A stretch of 52,077 bases of DNA, from positions 1 to 52,077 of the forward strand of contig JAFUFT010000031.1 in NCBI GenBank assembly GCA_017469795.1. The letters run 5' to 3'. The stretch's first letter is position 1, and each line of letters begins with the position of its first letter. Made by a program: the position numbers and the translations under genes. The notes under the pieces are model-generated. The model had not been told where the DNA came from, did no database searches, and saw only the letters and a list, made by a program, of their open reading frames with translations. Source of the DNA: Oscillospiraceae bacterium (GTDB taxonomy: Bacteria > Bacillota > Clostridia > Oscillospirales > Oscillospiraceae). Below are positions 16,367-25,105 of the stretch, piece by piece.

Positions 16367-17725
16367 TCAGCGGGCATTCCGGCGGGAACGCTCCCGCTTT
16401 CGCCCGGATGCGGTCGGAAGGCCCATCTCCGCCCGGTATTTGGCCACGGCCCGCCGGGACAGCCGGATATGGCGTCGATCCAGTTCCGCGGCGATCCGCT
16501 CGTCGCTGAGGGGGTGCGCCGGATCCTCTTCGCGAATGATCTCCGCAATCAGCTCCTGCACGGACCCACGGCTGACGCCCGGATTCTGTCCGGCCTCCCG
16601 GCTGAAGAACGCGGACATGGGAAGCATGCCCCGGCTGCACTGGACGTATTTATGCCGGACTGCCCGGCTGACGGTGGATTCGTGGAGCTCCAGCTCCTCC
16701 GCCACGTCCTGAAGGGTCAAAGCGCAGAGGGCGCCGCCCCGCAGGAATTCTGCCTGCCGGGCCGCGATCACCTCGCCGCAGCGCTGGAGCGTGGTGTTCC
16801 GGCGGCTGAGATTCCCCATGACCTGCCGGACCTGCTGGAACTTCTCCCGCAGATAGGTCTGCACGGCCTCGTCCTGCTCCGTCTCCAGCATCCGGAGATA
16901 GGCGCTGCTGATGTGGATCCTGGGGAGATAGGCCTCCTCCACGGTGACAGTCAGAGTGCCGTCGAGCTCAGTGATGCTGAGATCTGGCGTCACATACAGT
17001 GTCTTTTCCTTCGACGCAAAGCCTCCCGAGGGGTAGGGACTGAGGGAGGCAATCACGGCCTTTGCCGCGGCGACGGCTTCCTCGGAGACGCCCATGGCTC
17101 TTGCGATCCGTCGGTCCGACCAGGCGCCGAGGTGGTCATAGTGTTCCGTCAGCATCCGAAGAGCCACGGGCTTGTCCAGCTGTTCCAGCTGGCGAAGCAG
17201 GGAACTGCGCACACTGTCCGCCGCCACGCCTACAGGCTCCAGACTGCGGACCCGGCGAAGGGCTTCCTCCGCCTCCTCCGCGGTGCATCCGGAGATGGAT
17301 GCAATCTCGAGAGAGGAACCGGGGAACAGGCCCCGCTCATCCAGAAGATCCGCCGTGGTTTCCATGGCGGTCCGGATGGCCGGCGGCACGTCCAGGGTGA
17401 GGATCTGCTCCTTTAGATAGTCACTCAGGTATTCCGCCGTTTCCGCAGGGAGGTACTGATCCGGATGGTCATGCGCTTCAGCACTGTAATAGGTGCGGTT
17501 CTGCCGGTCACCGGCCCGGAGCCACCGGAGCAGATCAGCCGCCGTTTGACCAGCCGGAGAGACGTCCTGGCGCTCCGGTTCTTCCAGCTCCACTACAGGG
17601 TTCTCATAGCTCAGGTTTTCCAGATACTCCGACAGTTCCTGACTCCCGTACTGCAGGATCCGGACTGCGGCAATGGTATGGGGAGAGACCGACTGCAGCG
17701 TCTGTACGCCGGCCGTCATTCTCAT
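16367..17725 (-). CDS. rpoN: RNA polymerase sigma-54 factor
   Basis: Directs RNA polymerase to -24/-12 promoters and needs an AAA+ activator. Region I is seen as a Q/L-rich start (QTLQSVSPHTIAAVRILQYGSQEL). The core-binding domain follows, then an HTH (LQDVAEELELHESTVSRAVRHKY). The RpoN box reads SRRAVAKYRAEMGLP, close to the ARRTVAKYRE consensus. ATG 17725 is used because GGTGAG lies upstream, but GTG 17737 or ATG 17719 are possible. At about 452 residues it is of normal length. Its place inside a catabolic cluster whose promoters it would read is unusual and suggests a dedicated or co-inherited sigma factor. Confidence 0.93.
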   Translation of the reverse strand: MRMTAGVQTLQSVSPHTIAAVRILQYGSQELSEYLENLSYENPVVELEEPERQDVSPAGQTAADLLRWLRAGDRQNRTYYSAEAHDHPDQYLPAETAEYLSDYLKEQILTLDVPPAIRTAMETTADLLDERGLFPGSSLEIASISGCTAEEAEEALRRVRSLEPVGVAADSVRSSLLRQLEQLDKPVALRMLTEHYDHLGAWSDRRIARAMGVSEEAVAAAKAVIASLSPYPSGGFASKEKTLYVTPDLSITELDGTLTVTVEEAYLPRIHISSAYLRMLETEQDEAVQTYLREKFQQVRQVMGNLSRRNTTLQRCGEVIAARQAEFLRGGALCALTLQDVAEELELHESTVSRAVRHKYVQCSRGMLPMSAFFSREAGQNPGVSRGSVQELIAEIIREEDPAHPLSDERIAAELDRRHIRLSRRAVAKYRAEMGLPTASGRKRERSRRNAR

Positions 17726-17783
17726 GGTGCTCACCACGCTTTCTGCAGAAAATGCCGGAAACTGTGTGCCGGCGGTTGTTTCA

Positions 17784-17808
17784 GAGGGCGCTCCGGCGGA
17801 GCGCCCTC
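17784..17808 (-). terminator. GC-rich hairpin between amidohydrolase and rpoN
   Basis: GAGGGCGCTCC (17784-17794) and GGAGCGCCCTC (17798-17808) form an 11-base stem. No proper T-run follows on the minus strand, so it may be an attenuator or an RNA-stability element that lowers rpoN expression relative to the upstream genes, rather than a full terminator. Confidence 0.45.
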
Positions 17809-17828
17809 CGGAAAGAGAACAAAACAGG

Positions 17829-19016
17829 TCAGGCGCCCTTGATAACCTTGCCCCGGTTCATCACGAACTCCACGTGGGAAAGCGCCTCAAAGGTCTCATC
17901 AATGGGATCCTTCACGGCGATGATGTTGGCCTGCTTACCCACCGAGATGGAGCCCACCTGGCCGTCGATCTTGCAGAGCTTCGCGGCGGTGATGGTAGCC
18001 GCATCGATGACCTGGGGCACGCTGAGTCCCGCCTTGTAGAGAAGCTGCAGCTCCCGGACCGGCATACAGGCCACATGGGGCTGAGACTCCATCCGCATGG
18101 TGTCGGTTCCCACCGCCACCGTGCCGCCGAATTCCACAAACCGGCGCACGTTGTCCACACAGATATCCTCCTGCTCCTGGGGGTCCTTCATCATCATGGG
18201 CGGAGGACCGCCGGGACCGCCCGGACCGCCGGGCATAGGCGGCATCTTTGCGCCCTTCGGCAGCGGGGGCCGTGGGGCGTTGATGGACATGAGGGTGGGG
18301 GTACAGGTGACGCCCGCGTCCGCCATGGCCCGGAGCAATTCGTCGGAGACATAGTCCGTGGGCATGTGGGCAAACTCCGGCATGCCTGCCTCCAGCAGCG
18401 CTGGGATGAATTCAGCGTCCAGAATGTGGCAGGTGACCCAGACGCCCCGGGCCTTGGCGGTATCTGCGATGGCCTTGAGCTTTTCGGTTTCAATGGGCGT
18501 CTGTCCGCCGCCCATGCCCCGGCCGATGGAGGTCTTGATGCCGTCGCAGCCCATGTCGATGAGCTCGTTGACGGTGGCTGCCGCATCCTCCGGGGTCCGG
18601 CAGCCGTAGCCGGTTTCCGCACCGTCGGACATGACGTGGTTCAGCCCGTGATATTGGGCCACAAACCGTCCCGCCGTCAGGCAGTGGGCACACTCCGGCA
18701 TCTCGATTGTCTCCCGGTAGGCCAGGAATTCCTCCGTGGGATGGTCGTTTTTGTCGTTTCCCATACCAAGATCCCGGACGGTGGTGACACCGGCCTGCGC
18801 CCAGGCCCGGAGGGCCCGGTCGTTGTATTCGATATCGCCGGTGACGATGTGCATATGGGCGTCGATGACGCCGGGCAGAACGGCGGCGTATCCAGACATA
18901 TCGTGGATCTCATCGGCAGCGTCAAAAGAGCCGATTCCGATGATCTTGCTGTCCTCCACCAGAATATCGGCAGGATCGCCGCCATAGATGTTCGCGTGCT
19001 TCAGTAAGATTTTCAT
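17829..19016 (-). CDS. Amidohydrolase-family hydrolase with Pro/Gly/Met-rich insert (second copy)
   Basis: 395 residues, same superfamily as the product of 9389-10615. Metal-ligand candidates are H54 and H56 (DAHMHI), K161 (GIKTS), H197 (TCHI), H217 (FAHMP) and D305 (GTDTM). An insert at residues ~247-277 reads AKMPPMPGGPGGPGGPPPMMM and sits at the same structural point as in its paralogue, between the last His and the Asp. No signal peptide. The ribosome binding site is AAAGGTGA. It follows the SnoaL-like gene by 57 bases and should share its sigma-54 promoter. The two enzymes may act on related intermediates or form one assembly. Substrate unknown. Confidence 0.87.
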   Translation of the reverse strand: MKILLKHANIYGGDPADILVEDSKIIGIGSFDAADEIHDMSGYAAVLPGVIDAHMHIVTGDIEYNDRALRAWAQAGVTTVRDLGMGNDKNDHPTEEFLAYRETIEMPECAHCLTAGRFVAQYHGLNHVMSDGAETGYGCRTPEDAAATVNELIDMGCDGIKTSIGRGMGGGQTPIETEKLKAIADTAKARGVWVTCHILDAEFIPALLEAGMPEFAHMPTDYVSDELLRAMADAGVTCTPTLMSINAPRPPLPKGAKMPPMPGGPGGPGGPPPMMMKDPQEQEDICVDNVRRFVEFGGTVAVGTDTMRMESQPHVACMPVRELQLLYKAGLSVPQVIDAATITAAKLCKIDGQVGSISVGKQANIIAVKDPIDETFEALSHVEFVMNRGKVIKGA

Positions 19017-19073
19017 GCAATCACCTTTTTGTGAATAGTTAAGAGTGAAAAGTGAAGAGGGGGAACAGATCGC

Positions 19074-19796
19074 TTACTTGTGAACGATATGCTCATGGGG
19101 GAAGGGACCCCACTTGTCGGGGTTGTTGCCCTCGTCAGGGTTGAAGGAGTGAATGGTGGCGGGCTCATCCGGCGGCCAGTAGGGGGCCGGCGTCCGGCGG
19201 CAGTCCGGGCACTCCAGGAAGCTCTTGTGGTAGGGCGTCCGCAGCCAGCAGATGGGATGGAGCTTGAGGATCTTCCACTCGCCGTTTTCCTTCACGAACT
19301 CGTTGTCATATTTGCCGGCGATCCAGAAAGCGGTGTCCTTTTTGGTGCTGGTCTCGGGGTCAAAGACCCGATTGGTGTGAGGCCCGAAGATGTGCCACTG
19401 GCCCCAGGCGTGGGTGCCGTCCTCGCTGACCTCGATGAGCGGGGAGGAGATGGTCAGCATCAGCAGCAGGAAGGCGCGGTCCGTGTTGGTGTTGGACATG
19501 GTGGCGCCCTTCTGAACGGGATTGCCGTCGGTGTCCACCCGGCGGGCCATGGTGTCCCAGACCCGTTTCACGTGTGCCTGGCCCAGGTAAGCGCCGGAGT
19601 CCATGATCTCGACCCGCACGTCCGGATTGGTGTGGGTCCAGAGATCGTCCCACACCTCGCCGATCTTTCCGTTTTCCATATAGAAGATGTAGCGGCTCAT
19701 CAGATTCTGGATATCCACAGCGTCGGCGGCGTACTGGAGTCGCTTTACCTCCTTCTCCAGAGACTCAATTTTTGAGAGCAATGCCTTTTCGTCCAT
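19074..19796 (-). CDS. SnoaL-like / NTF2-fold protein
   Basis: 240 residues. A short coiled coil (LLSKIESLEKEVKRLQYAADAVDIQNLMSRY region, residues 5-37) leads into a SnoaL-type alpha+beta barrel. The family includes polyketide cyclases, dehydratases and the bile-acid 7-alpha-dehydratase BaiE. The tail has a Cys pair (CPDC) and a Pro-rich end. It is the first gene of the leftward operon, under a consensus sigma-54 promoter (19850-19834). With an OYE reductase further along the operon, a lyase or isomerase step on a cyclic substrate is plausible, but this is inference. Its leader contains an 18-base segment repeated in inverted form ahead of the divergent gene. Confidence 0.75.
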   Translation of the reverse strand: MDEKALLSKIESLEKEVKRLQYAADAVDIQNLMSRYIFYMENGKIGEVWDDLWTHTNPDVRVEIMDSGAYLGQAHVKRVWDTMARRVDTDGNPVQKGATMSNTNTDRAFLLLMLTISSPLIEVSEDGTHAWGQWHIFGPHTNRVFDPETSTKKDTAFWIAGKYDNEFVKENGEWKILKLHPICWLRTPYHKSFLECPDCRRTPAPYWPPDEPATIHSFNPDEGNNPDKWGPFPHEHIVHK

Positions 19797-19798
19797 GA

Positions 19799-19816
19799 TG
19801 GTTCTCCTTTCAAAAG
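19799..19816 (-). repeat. Left copy of an 18-base inverted repeat
   Basis: On the minus strand this reads CTTTTGAAAGGAGAACCA and contains the ribosome binding site of the SnoaL-like gene. An identical copy on the plus strand lies at 19921-19938. Confidence 0.95.
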
Positions 19817-19833
19817 TGTTTCGCCTTCATTAT

Positions 19834-19850
19834 AGCAAGAATTGTGCCAA
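19834..19850 (-). promoter_or_regulatory. Sigma-54 promoter of the leftward operon
   Basis: On the minus strand TTGGCACAATTCTTGCT is a full match to TGGCAC-N5-TTGCW with 12-base GG-GC spacing. It should drive the SnoaL-like gene and the genes behind it. Confidence 0.92.
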
Positions 19851-19887
19851 AAATAAATTTGTTTTGCTGCTCGTAAAATCGGCGGTT

Positions 19888-19903
19888 TGGCACAAAATCT
19901 GCT
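19888..19903 (+). promoter_or_regulatory. Sigma-54 promoter of the solute-binding protein genes
   Basis: TGGCACAAAATCTGCT matches the -24/-12 consensus with one change in the -12 element (CTGCT for TTGCT). GG (19889-19890) and GC (19901-19902) are 12 bases apart. A 9-base inverted repeat (CAAAAGCAT / ATGCTTTTG) follows, near the expected start of the transcript. Confidence 0.85.
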
Positions 19904-19920
19904 GCAACAAAAGCATCATG

Positions 19921-19938
19921 CTTTTGAAAGGAGAACCA
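19921..19938 (+). repeat. Right copy of the 18-base inverted repeat
   Basis: CTTTTGAAAGGAGAACCA, identical to the minus-strand copy at 19799-19816. It carries the ribosome binding site of the first solute-binding protein. The two copies bracket both divergent sigma-54 promoters. Confidence 0.95.
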
Positions 19939-19940
19939 CA

Positions 19941-21689
19941 ATGAAAAAGACATCTATGATAAGTCTGGCACTTGCATTGTGTCTGCTGCTGTCGTTGCTG
20001 GCGGGCTGCGGCGGAACCGGAACGCAAACGGGCAGCGACGCGGCCCCGGCCTCCGCAGTGTCCGGAGCGGAACCCGCTGCGGCCGAAGCAGCCCCGGCGG
20101 CGGCACCGGAAGCTGCGGCGCCCACTGAAGCCGGTTCCGCGCAGGAGCCTGCCGAAGAACCCACGGAAGCGGAGCCGGTCTATGAAAAGGTGGAGGTCGC
20201 TTTGCCCATCACGGACGGCGGCGAGACCATCAGCATGTATCTGCTCCTGCCTCCCTTCATCACCGCCATGGTGGAGCGGCCCAACGATCTGACTGTTTTG
20301 GGAGAGCTGGAAAAACGGACCGGACTGACCTTCGATATCACGCCGGGAAACTATATTGACGGCCAGACCGACGTGAACCTGCTGATCGCCGGCGGCACCT
20401 ATCCCGATCTCATCAACCATGCGGATCTGTATTCCAATGGAATCGACGCGGCGGTCAATGAGGAGATCGTCATCGATCTGAAGGACCGGATCGAAAACGA
20501 TATGCCCAATCTGCTGGCCAGCCTCAAGGCCTATGATGTGGACGTCATCAAGCAGATGACCACCGATTCCGGTTATATCGCCTACTTCCCGCAGATCCAC
20601 AAGGAGCCCTATGTGGACAACTTCGCCATTGTGGTGCGTAAGGATCTGGTGGAGGAAAACGGTCTGGAGATCCCGGAGACCTTTGACGAATTCCACGACT
20701 TCCTGACCGCCCTGAAGGATGCGTCCGGGATGCAGTTCGGATTCAGCAACGACGGCTTCGATCAGGCCATGATCACGGGACTGAACCTGGGTCCTGCCGG
20801 GACCGTTGGCGCTGAGAGTCTGCGTGTGATCGACGGAGAGCTGGAATACTGCGGTGTGGCCGATGAGATGCGGCAGTATCTGGAGATGGCCAGAGACTGG
20901 TACGCCGAGGGGCTGCTGTACAGCGACTTCATTTCCTATGAGAGCTTTATGCAGGGCAACATGGTCACAGCCGGCAACACGCTCTTTGGATTCAGCAATG
21001 GCAACGCCCAGACGATCCAGGAGGGACTGGTCAACGGCATCGACCTGATCCCCATTCCCTATCCCACGCCGAGCGCCGGAGACGAGATCAAGATCCACGG
21101 TTCCGGCGAAGTGGTCCGCTGCGCGGCCTGGTCTGTCTCCACCCAGTGCAGCGAGGAAAATCTGGACCTGATCTGCCAGCTGGTGGACTACATTTTCTCC
21201 GACGAGGGCACCCTGCTCTTCAACTACGGCGCGGAAGGCGAGGCATTCCGGTACGGCGACAACGGCGAGCCGGAGTGGACGGACCTGATCCTGGACTACG
21301 CCGGCGGCACCACCACGGCCTGCATGATCTATGCCACCGCAACGCCTGCAGAGTATATCCCGGGCATCTATGACGACAGCAAATTTGACTACAGCTACAC
21401 CGATACCATGGTGGAAATCGAGGATATGATCGACAACGCCTCCACCGGAGAATACGACTATCCCATCGGCGCAGACAACCGGATCTCCTCTGAGGACCTG
21501 CTGACCGCGGCCGCCCTGTCCAGCGATCTTTCCACCTACGTCTCCACCACGATCCTCAGCTGGATCCACGGCCAGACGGAACTCAACGATCAGACCTGGC
21601 AGGAATATGTGGACACCTGCTACGCCATGAACCTCCAGGATATCATCGATATCTATCAGGAGGGCTACGACGTGTTTATGGCGGAATGA
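19941..21689 (+). CDS. Lipoprotein extracellular solute-binding protein 1
   Basis: 582 residues. A lipoprotein signal peptide (MKKTSMISLALALCLLLSLL, lipobox LAGC) is followed by an Ala/Glu/Pro-rich spacer of about 50 residues and then a large periplasmic-binding fold (family 1/LplA-like). ATG 19941 is chosen because of GAAAGGAG upstream; an earlier in-frame start would put residues before the signal peptide. It is driven by the -24/-12 promoter at 19888 and probably co-transcribed with the next paralogue. No permease or ATPase gene is present in the window, so it may serve a distant transporter or act as a surface receptor for the regulon's ligand. Confidence 0.87.
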   Translation: MKKTSMISLALALCLLLSLLAGCGGTGTQTGSDAAPASAVSGAEPAAAEAAPAAAPEAAAPTEAGSAQEPAEEPTEAEPVYEKVEVALPITDGGETISMYLLLPPFITAMVERPNDLTVLGELEKRTGLTFDITPGNYIDGQTDVNLLIAGGTYPDLINHADLYSNGIDAAVNEEIVIDLKDRIENDMPNLLASLKAYDVDVIKQMTTDSGYIAYFPQIHKEPYVDNFAIVVRKDLVEENGLEIPETFDEFHDFLTALKDASGMQFGFSNDGFDQAMITGLNLGPAGTVGAESLRVIDGELEYCGVADEMRQYLEMARDWYAEGLLYSDFISYESFMQGNMVTAGNTLFGFSNGNAQTIQEGLVNGIDLIPIPYPTPSAGDEIKIHGSGEVVRCAAWSVSTQCSEENLDLICQLVDYIFSDEGTLLFNYGAEGEAFRYGDNGEPEWTDLILDYAGGTTTACMIYATATPAEYIPGIYDDSKFDYSYTDTMVEIEDMIDNASTGEYDYPIGADNRISSEDLLTAAALSSDLSTYVSTTILSWIHGQTELNDQTWQEYVDTCYAMNLQDIIDIYQEGYDVFMAE

Positions 21690-21725
21690 TCCGCCGCATA
21701 ACGCACAAGAAAGGAAGCGCACAAT

Positions 21726-23495
21726 ATGAAGAAAAGAATCGCGATTCTGCTGAGCATGTGCCTGATCCTCGGGCTGTTTGCAGCCTGCGGCGGCACTGCG
21801 CCCGCCGCGGAAGCCTCCGCATCCGCCCTGGCACCTCAGGAAGAAGCTGCCGCTGCCGGAGCGCCTGCAGAGGAGACTGAGCCGGAGCCTGCAGCTGAAG
21901 CGGAAACCGAGGAGATCTCCGCCGAGGAGATCGCGGAGGAGACTGAGCCGGAGATCGTTCACCTGGTAGAGTTCCCCATTGAAGAGTCCTTCTCCATCTC
22001 CGTCAGCGAATCCACCACCCCGTCCCTCACCGGCTCCGCCCTGATCGGCGATGACGGCAGTGAGCTGGGCTGGGCCAAGTGGCTGCAGGAGCGGACCGGG
22101 GCGGATATTGAAGTGGATCTCTACTCCTTCCTGGACGCCACGGACAAGCAAAATCTGATGATCGCCTCCGGAGACTACACCGATATTCTGGTGGGTCAGC
22201 TCAACTATGCCGGCGGCGTGGACGGCGCCGTGGAGGAGGACGTCCTCACCGACATCGCCGAGTATGCGGAGTATATGCCCGACTACATGAACACGCTGTT
22301 CCAGGATGTGAACAACGTGGCCGCGGCCTACTCCACCGGAAATCATCTGACCGCCTTCTACGGCATCAACGACCCGGAGGCCCGGGCGGACTACGGCCCG
22401 GTGATCCGGCAGGACTGGCTGGACGAACTGGGTCTCCAATCCCCGGAAACCTATGACGAGCTCCACGATGTGCTGACGGAATTCAAAAACGCCTATGACG
22501 CCACCCTGTGGATCTCCGCCTACGGCGGCGTACCCGGAGACTTCTCCGGCGGCTATGGGTTCCCGGAGTATGCCGGAGGCGCCGGCTTCCCCACGGAGGT
22601 CAAGGACGGACAGTTCCGGTTTGCCCCGGTGGTGGATGGATTCCAGGACTATCTGCGGATGATGCATCAGTGGTATTCCGAAGGCCTGATCTACCCCGAC
22701 TTCCTCAGCCAGGGCGGCTCCGACTATCCTGCCAACGACCTGTTCACCGGCGATAAGATCGGCGTCTGGTTCACCTATGTCTCCTACATCGACGCGGAAC
22801 AGACGCTGCTGGAGCAGGGCACCATCGCCCCCATCGTCTGGCCCTCCCTTGAAAAGGGCAAGCCCTGTGAATACGGAAAGGCCCCCAACAACTCCGGCGT
22901 GGACGGTATGGGCGCATTCTCCGTCACCACGGCCTCCGATGACATCCCGCTGCTGTGCGCCATCTTCAACGAGTTCTACACCGAGGACGGCTATGACTTC
23001 TGCAACTGGGGCACGGAGGGTGAGACCTATGTGGTGGAGCCCGACGGCAGCCGGTCCTTCACCGACCTGATTGTGAATGACCCCTATTCTCTGGGCGCCA
23101 ACGTGATGATGACCTACTACTTCTTCAAGGACGGTCCGTTCCTGTACAACAACGAGCGGTATCTGGCCTCCTATTCCGACGTGCAGCTGGAGGCCGCCAA
23201 CATGTGGACCACCAGCCGCTCCGCTGCCCAGCTCTCCACCATGACCACCGATCAGATGTACGAGTCCTACACCCTGCAGAGCGACATCTCCACGGTGTAT
23301 CAGGAGTATGTGGTGAAGTTCATCGTGGGTGACAAGGACATCGAAGCCGACTGGCAGGAGTTCATGGATCAGCTCAACGGCTGCGGTCTGGAGCGCTTCC
23401 TGGAGCTGGGACAGACCGGCGTAGACCAGTATGCCGACCGGCTCACCGAGGTGCAGGAAATCTACGACAGCTTCTGGAACAACGAAACCCCGTAA
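21726..23495 (+). CDS. Lipoprotein extracellular solute-binding protein 2
   Basis: 589 residues and paralogous to the preceding gene, 36 bases downstream with its own GAAAGGAAG. It has a signal peptide with lipobox (ILGLFAACGG) and an acidic Ala/Glu-rich spacer (residues ~25-75). The same binding-protein fold follows, with shared stretches such as DIATIV/DISTVYQEY-type C-terminal sequence. A strong terminator follows. Two tandem binding proteins without a permease suggest two related ligands or a non-transport role. Confidence 0.85.
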   Translation: MKKRIAILLSMCLILGLFAACGGTAPAAEASASALAPQEEAAAAGAPAEETEPEPAAEAETEEISAEEIAEETEPEIVHLVEFPIEESFSISVSESTTPSLTGSALIGDDGSELGWAKWLQERTGADIEVDLYSFLDATDKQNLMIASGDYTDILVGQLNYAGGVDGAVEEDVLTDIAEYAEYMPDYMNTLFQDVNNVAAAYSTGNHLTAFYGINDPEARADYGPVIRQDWLDELGLQSPETYDELHDVLTEFKNAYDATLWISAYGGVPGDFSGGYGFPEYAGGAGFPTEVKDGQFRFAPVVDGFQDYLRMMHQWYSEGLIYPDFLSQGGSDYPANDLFTGDKIGVWFTYVSYIDAEQTLLEQGTIAPIVWPSLEKGKPCEYGKAPNNSGVDGMGAFSVTTASDDIPLLCAIFNEFYTEDGYDFCNWGTEGETYVVEPDGSRSFTDLIVNDPYSLGANVMMTYYFFKDGPFLYNNERYLASYSDVQLEAANMWTTSRSAAQLSTMTTDQMYESYTLQSDISTVYQEYVVKFIVGDKDIEADWQEFMDQLNGCGLERFLELGQTGVDQYADRLTEVQEIYDSFWNNETP

Positions 23496-23502
23496 TGTGT
23501 AT

Positions 23503-23537
23503 AAAAATTGGACGGCTGTTTCAGCCGTCCAATTTTT
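23503..23537. terminator. Bidirectional terminator
   Basis: AAAAATTGGACGGCTG (23503-23518) and its exact complement (23522-23537) form a 16-base stem with a TTT loop and T-runs on both strands. It ends the sigma-54 region and the leftward MATE gene. Confidence 0.93.
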
Positions 23538-23557
23538 GTGCGTTTGATGGCGCCAAG

Positions 23558-24922
23558 CTACTCGACCAGCGTTCTTCTCCGCTTCCAGATCCCGGAGAGG
23601 AAATAGGGGAACACCACGACGAAGAACATATACCCCGCGATGGCGCTGCCGTACCAGTAGCCGTGAACGCCCATGCCAAGGACCTTGCCCATCAGCACGG
23701 CCAGTCCGATCCGGACCACCACACCGTCCATGATCCCCATGACGAAATTCATGCCGGCGAAGCCGATGCCGTTGATCAGCGCGCTGGCGGGGGTTCGGGT
23801 GGCGGCGCCGAAGAAGTTCAGCACGATCATGGCAATGGCCTCCATGGCGACGGCCAGAACTGCCGGATCGTCATCGAAGAGCCGGAAGATCTGCGTGGGG
23901 AACAGCAGCAGGATCGCCGTCAGCAGCGCCGCAAAGCCCACACTCAGCAGCAGCACGTACCAGAAAACGCTGGACACCCGGTCGTTCCGCCCTGCGCCGA
24001 AGTTCTGGCCGGTCATGGTGGATCCGGCGGCGCGGAGGGAGGCGGTGACGATGTTGCAAAGCTGGGAGATTTTGCTGGCCACGCCGTTGACTGCCGAGTA
24101 GATCACGCCGTAGACGTTGATGCAGGCCGTCACGTACATGACGGAAATGCTGATGGCGGTGTTCTGGAGGGTGATTGGAATGCCCAGCTTGAGAATGGAC
24201 AGGACGATATCCCGGTCCAGCCGGTAGCTCCGAAGCCGGAAGTCAAAGCCAAAGGCCTCTCTGCGGCGATAGAGGAAGATCATGGAGATTACGAAGGAAA
24301 AGGCCTGTCCGATGACCGTGGCCATGGCGGCGCCCATGGAGCGCAGGTGGAAGGCGCCCACGAACAGCAGGTCCAGCACCAGGTTGATCCCTGCGGCGAT
24401 GGCAACAAACATCAGCGGATGACGGGAATCCCCCATGCCCTGCATGATGTTGCTGACGGTGTTGTAGCCGTAGACGAAGAACATGCCCGCACCGCAGACG
24501 GTGCAGTAGGCCACGGTTTCTGAGAAGGACTCCGTCGGTGTGTTCATCAGCATGGCGAATTGCCGGGGAAACAGAACGCTGACGGCGGTGATGATCAGGC
24601 TCAGCCCCAGAATAAAGGAGAAGAGATTGCCGATGACCCGGGACAGCGCCTCGCCCCGGTTGCCCTTGCCAATGTTCTGGGCAATGATGATCTGCCCGGC
24701 CTGGGCGAAGCCCACGGCGATGAAGGTCAGAAAGTGCATAAAGTCTGCGCCGATGGACACGGCGGACAGACCGGCGCTGCCCACGAACTGCCCGACGATG
24801 ATCATGTCCACGATATTGTAGAGGAACTGGAGGAAATTCGCCAGAACGAAGGGGATGGAAAAACGGATCAGCTTGCCAGGTACGCTGCCGACTGTCAGAT
24901 CGTTGATCATGGTGTTTGACAT
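23558..24922 (-). CDS. MATE-family efflux transporter 1
   Basis: 454 residues with about 12 hydrophobic segments. It opens with the MATE-like NDLTVGSVPGKLIRFSIPF and contains the repeated Ala/Gly-rich PALSVIN-type half-transporter pattern (FLQFLYNIVDMIIVGQFVG). It exports drugs or metabolites using a Na+ or H+ gradient. ATG 24922 has AGGAAGG upstream, and the open frame beyond it is not coding. A candidate -10 (TATACT) lies at 24961-24956. Substrate unknown. Confidence 0.92.
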   Translation of the reverse strand: MSNTMINDLTVGSVPGKLIRFSIPFVLANFLQFLYNIVDMIIVGQFVGSAGLSAVSIGADFMHFLTFIAVGFAQAGQIIIAQNIGKGNRGEALSRVIGNLFSFILGLSLIITAVSVLFPRQFAMLMNTPTESFSETVAYCTVCGAGMFFVYGYNTVSNIMQGMGDSRHPLMFVAIAAGINLVLDLLFVGAFHLRSMGAAMATVIGQAFSFVISMIFLYRRREAFGFDFRLRSYRLDRDIVLSILKLGIPITLQNTAISISVMYVTACINVYGVIYSAVNGVASKISQLCNIVTASLRAAGSTMTGQNFGAGRNDRVSSVFWYVLLLSVGFAALLTAILLLFPTQIFRLFDDDPAVLAVAMEAIAMIVLNFFGAATRTPASALINGIGFAGMNFVMGIMDGVVVRIGLAVLMGKVLGMGVHGYWYGSAIAGYMFFVVVFPYFLSGIWKRRRTLVE

Positions 24923-25105
24923 GGGGGTCCCTTCCTGTGTATGTAATGCTTTATCAGTATAGCACATTTTTGGCCGAAAGAAAACGGGAAAGGAAAAACA
25001 GCCGGGACAGAACAAAACTGAACCCATAAAAAAGTCAAAAACTGAGTCTGTTATAATTCCAGAATCGGTATATACTGAGAGAAAAACGCACTGGAGGAAT
25101 TCCAC

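Noticed and set aside
13431..16712. 1093-codon rightward frame opposite the OYE and UGSC-like genes
   Set aside because: It is a shadow of two well-supported leftward genes and lacks any motif or ribosome binding site.
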